7,563 nt of DNA, from assembly GCA_050181295.1 (NCBI GenBank), contig JBFXDI010000171.1:1-7563 (forward strand). Direction: 5' to 3'. This DNA comes from JBFXDI01 sp050181295. Its GTDB lineage: Bacteria; Pseudomonadota; Alphaproteobacteria; Rhizobiales; Aestuariivirgaceae. The notes beneath the pieces are model-generated. The model was not told the DNA's origin and searched no databases. It worked only from the letters and a program-made list of their open reading frames with translations. Within the stretch, counting starts at the first letter, position 1. Every line of letters begins with the position of its first letter. Below, one piece after another: positions 6,223 to 7,563 of this stretch. Made by a program: the position numbers and the translations under genes.

Positions 6223-7442
6223 CTCGTCGGGGCGGGCCTTTCGGCGCGCAGACCGCGTAGGCGGCCGAGCACGCCGCGGATCGCCTCGAAGAGGCGCGGG
6301 CGGCTCTTGATCTCGCGGATGGCCCGGAGCCTCACGGCCTTCGCAGCTATCCCCGCGCGGCCCGCGAGCGTGAGCGGCAGGAGCGTCACGGTCAGGCCCA
6401 TGGACTCGTCGCACCATTCGTCCTTGTAGGCCTCATCGCCATTGGAGAAGTCGAACAGCGAGAAGCCCTCGGCGTGTATCGCCTGGATGAGGCGCTCCAG
6501 GAGGACGCTTCCCGGGGAATGGCGTCCGAAGCGGGCCGCGTCGTAGGAGGTGACGAAATAGATGTAGTGGCTGCCGCGCGCGATCCCGATGGTTCCGGCG
6601 GCAAGCTCTCCTCCGACCTTCAGCGTGTGGATGCGGATGAGCTTCGAGGACTGAGGCGAATTGGAGCAGTCCTTCAGGAAGGCGCCGAGGCCGCTTTCAC
6701 GGAAGGGATTGCGGTCGCCGCGGGCATCGAGCTGGAGAACCTTCCATTCGAGGAGCCGGTCTGTGACCGTCCGCCGCTCGCCCGGATCGAGGATTTCCTC
6801 GAAGGTGACTTCCCCGATCTTTCCGAGGCCGGAGAGCCTCTGCCGCTGGCGCTTCACGCGCTTGCCGCTTCGCCTCTGGCGATAGAACGTTTCCCAGTCT
6901 CCGGCGAGGTGGGCGGAATGGGCGCTGCAGGTGAAATCGCTGGCGCTGAGGGCGGCGAAGGGGTTGGGCAGGCCGTCGATGGCCTTCGGCTGCTTCTCGA
7001 GCCGCACGCTGTCGGCGCCCCCCGCGATGGCGGCCACCGTCCGCAGGATGTCCTCGGCATCGCGCACGGTCAGCCGGTGCAGCAGGCCGGGATCGATCAA
7101 CGGACCGTTGTAGTCGGACACTTCCTGCCCCAGCCACACGAGGGAGGAGAGCCCGTATCGGCGTTCGATGGCGAGCGGCAGAATGATCTTCAGGACGTCC
7201 TGCTCGTAGCCGAGGGCGACGACGGGCCGTTCGGTTTCGTTGCCCTTCCGTTGCGCCCACCCGGCGAGCCACGGCCAGGACTGGAAGGGCGTGGAGACGG
7301 ATTGCGCCTCGAAGCGCTGCCAGACGTCCTCGAGATCGTCCAGCCGGTCGGAAACCTCGATCCGCAGCCCGGCCGCATGCGCTCCGCGCGACGCAGTCGC
7401 GAGACTGCCCCGCTCGCTCGTGCGTGGCGCCCAGTGCAGCAT
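6219..7442 (-). CDS. CelD-like GNAT-family acyltransferase (Acetyltransf_6 type)
   Basis: A 407-residue protein resembling the CelD/BcsL group of GNAT proteins, which are related in fold to FemABX. The N-terminal half carries Thr-Pro-Phe-Gln-Ser-Trp-Pro-Trp-Leu-Ala-Gly-Trp (51-62), a typical opening. A very basic stretch (about 189-202) introduces the second acetyltransferase half (about 190-345), which ends in Phe-Asp-Phe-Ser-Asn-Gly-Asp-Glu-Ala-Tyr-Lys with a following Trp (330-343), the family's most recognisable segment. Relatives sit in cellulose and exopolysaccharide loci and are presumed to acylate sugars or lipid-linked intermediates; the substrate here is unknown and no polysaccharide genes are visible. 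There is no signal peptide or membrane helix, so it is probably cytosolic. The start at 7442 has GAGG (7451-7454, minus strand) 8 bp upstream. The upstream palindrome suggests repressor control. Confidence 0.87.
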   Translation of the reverse strand: MLHWAPRTSERGSLATASRGAHAAGLRIEVSDRLDDLEDVWQRFEAQSVSTPFQSWPWLAGWAQRKGNETERPVVALGYEQDVLKIILPLAIERRYGLSSLVWLGQEVSDYNGPLIDPGLLHRLTVRDAEDILRTVAAIAGGADSVRLEKQPKAIDGLPNPFAALSASDFTCSAHSAHLAGDWETFYRQRRSGKRVKRQRQRLSGLGKIGEVTFEEILDPGERRTVTDRLLEWKVLQLDARGDRNPFRESGLGAFLKDCSNSPQSSKLIRIHTLKVGGELAAGTIGIARGSHYIYFVTSYDAARFGRHSPGSVLLERLIQAIHAEGFSLFDFSNGDEAYKDEWCDESMGLTVTLLPLTLAGRAGIAAKAVRLRAIREIKSRPRLFEAIRGVLGRLRGLRAERPAPTS

Positions 7443-7476
7443 GAAATCGGCCTCGACCCTGACTTTGGAATACCTA

Positions 7477-7512
7477 CTGCGCGCCGTCTTAAGGAAGGCT
7501 TCTCGCGCGCAG
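7477..7512 (-). promoter_or_regulatory. GC-rich stem-loop in the acetyltransferase leader
   Basis: CTGCGCGC (7477-7484) and GCGCGCAG (7505-7512) form a perfect 8-bp stem around a 20-nt loop, which itself contains GAAG-G-CTTC (7494-7502). From the promoter proposed at 7523-7551, transcription would start near 7516, placing this hairpin at the very 5' end of the message and about 34 nt before the start codon. It could stabilise the transcript; no T-run supports termination. Confidence 0.45.
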
Positions 7513-7519
7513 ATAGAAC

Positions 7520-7546
7520 TTCACTATCCTGTCACAGCATAGTGAA
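7520..7546. promoter_or_regulatory. 27-bp operator-like palindrome upstream of the acetyltransferase gene
   Basis: Outer arms TTCACTAT (7520-7527) and ATAGTGAA (7539-7546) and inner arms CTGT (7529-7532) and ACAG (7534-7537) share one centre at C7533. Of 13 pairs 12 match; only C7528/C7538 do not. Its length and symmetry suit a dimeric repressor of the TetR or GntR kind, though I cannot name the family. It covers the spacer and -10 of the proposed promoter. Confidence 0.7.
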
Positions 7547-7551
7547 TGCAA
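7523..7551 (-). promoter_or_regulatory. Candidate promoter of the acetyltransferase gene
   Basis: Read on the minus strand, TTGCAT (7551-7546) and GATAGT (7528-7523) are separated by 17 bp. The match to consensus is moderate (three and four of six), but spacing and position, about 80 bp upstream of the start codon, are good and the palindrome lies on top of it. Confidence 0.4.
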
Positions 7552-7563
7552 GCGCTATGCCAT
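7547..7563. other. Right edge of window, no gene identified
   Basis: The last bases beyond the palindrome hold an AGCGCT hexamer (7551-7556) and no ORF start I can support. A divergent gene, possibly the regulator that uses the palindrome, could begin beyond the edge. Confidence 0.3.

Noticed and set aside
6234..6250. Small GCC-TTTC-GGC hairpin after the aminotransferase stop
   Set aside because: A 3-bp stem with no T-tract inside the acetyltransferase coding sequence; expected by chance at this GC content.
5224..6417. 397-codon minus-strand frame opposite the aminotransferase
   Set aside because: Antisense shadow of a GC-rich gene; the plus strand has intact PLP motifs and a strong ribosome binding site.

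Overview
The window is GC-rich (roughly two thirds G+C by eye) with GC-biased third codon positions. The protein types point to an alphaproteobacterium, most likely Hyphomicrobiales (the Mesorhizobium, Chelativorans or Agrobacterium neighbourhood). The clearest clue is the TadA-type deaminase, whose C-terminal half carries the form I associate with rhizobial enzymes (Cys-His-His-Ala-Pro-Glu-Val-Tyr). The Pr6Pr membrane protein and the Atm1/HMT1-type half-transporter fit the same group. I see no mobile element, CRISPR array, tRNA or rRNA.

Layout: six genes fill almost everything and alternate strictly in strand (+ - + - + -), so they form three convergent pairs. Pair 1 (76-2745) is an inner-membrane-anchored Ig-like/LysM cell-wall protein facing a six-helix Pr6Pr membrane protein, with 9 bp between the stop codons. 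Pair 2 (2862-5218) is an Atm1/HMT1-type ABC half-transporter facing a TadA-like deaminase. Pair 3 (5296-7442) is a class IV PLP aminotransferase facing a CelD-like GNAT acetyltransferase. In pairs 2 and 3 the two stop codons are interleaved in one CTAG palindrome.

The remaining space is three short control regions. The 116-bp divergent region 2746-2861 contains a 21-bp near-perfect palindrome. The region 5219-5295 separates the deaminase and aminotransferase starts. The right end, 7443-7563, holds a 27-bp palindrome (12 of 13 base pairs matched) laid over a plausible promoter for the acetyltransferase gene, followed by a GC-rich stem-loop in its leader.

The genes do not form one obvious pathway: cell-envelope maintenance, thiol or metal-related export, tRNA editing, amino-acid metabolism and an acyltransferase. 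With alternating strands, none is co-transcribed with its immediate neighbour. I do not see a new multi-gene system. The most interesting material is regulatory and architectural: the 27-bp operator-like palindrome, the 21-bp palindrome, the paired CTAG stop overlaps and the duplicated spacer of the LysM protein.
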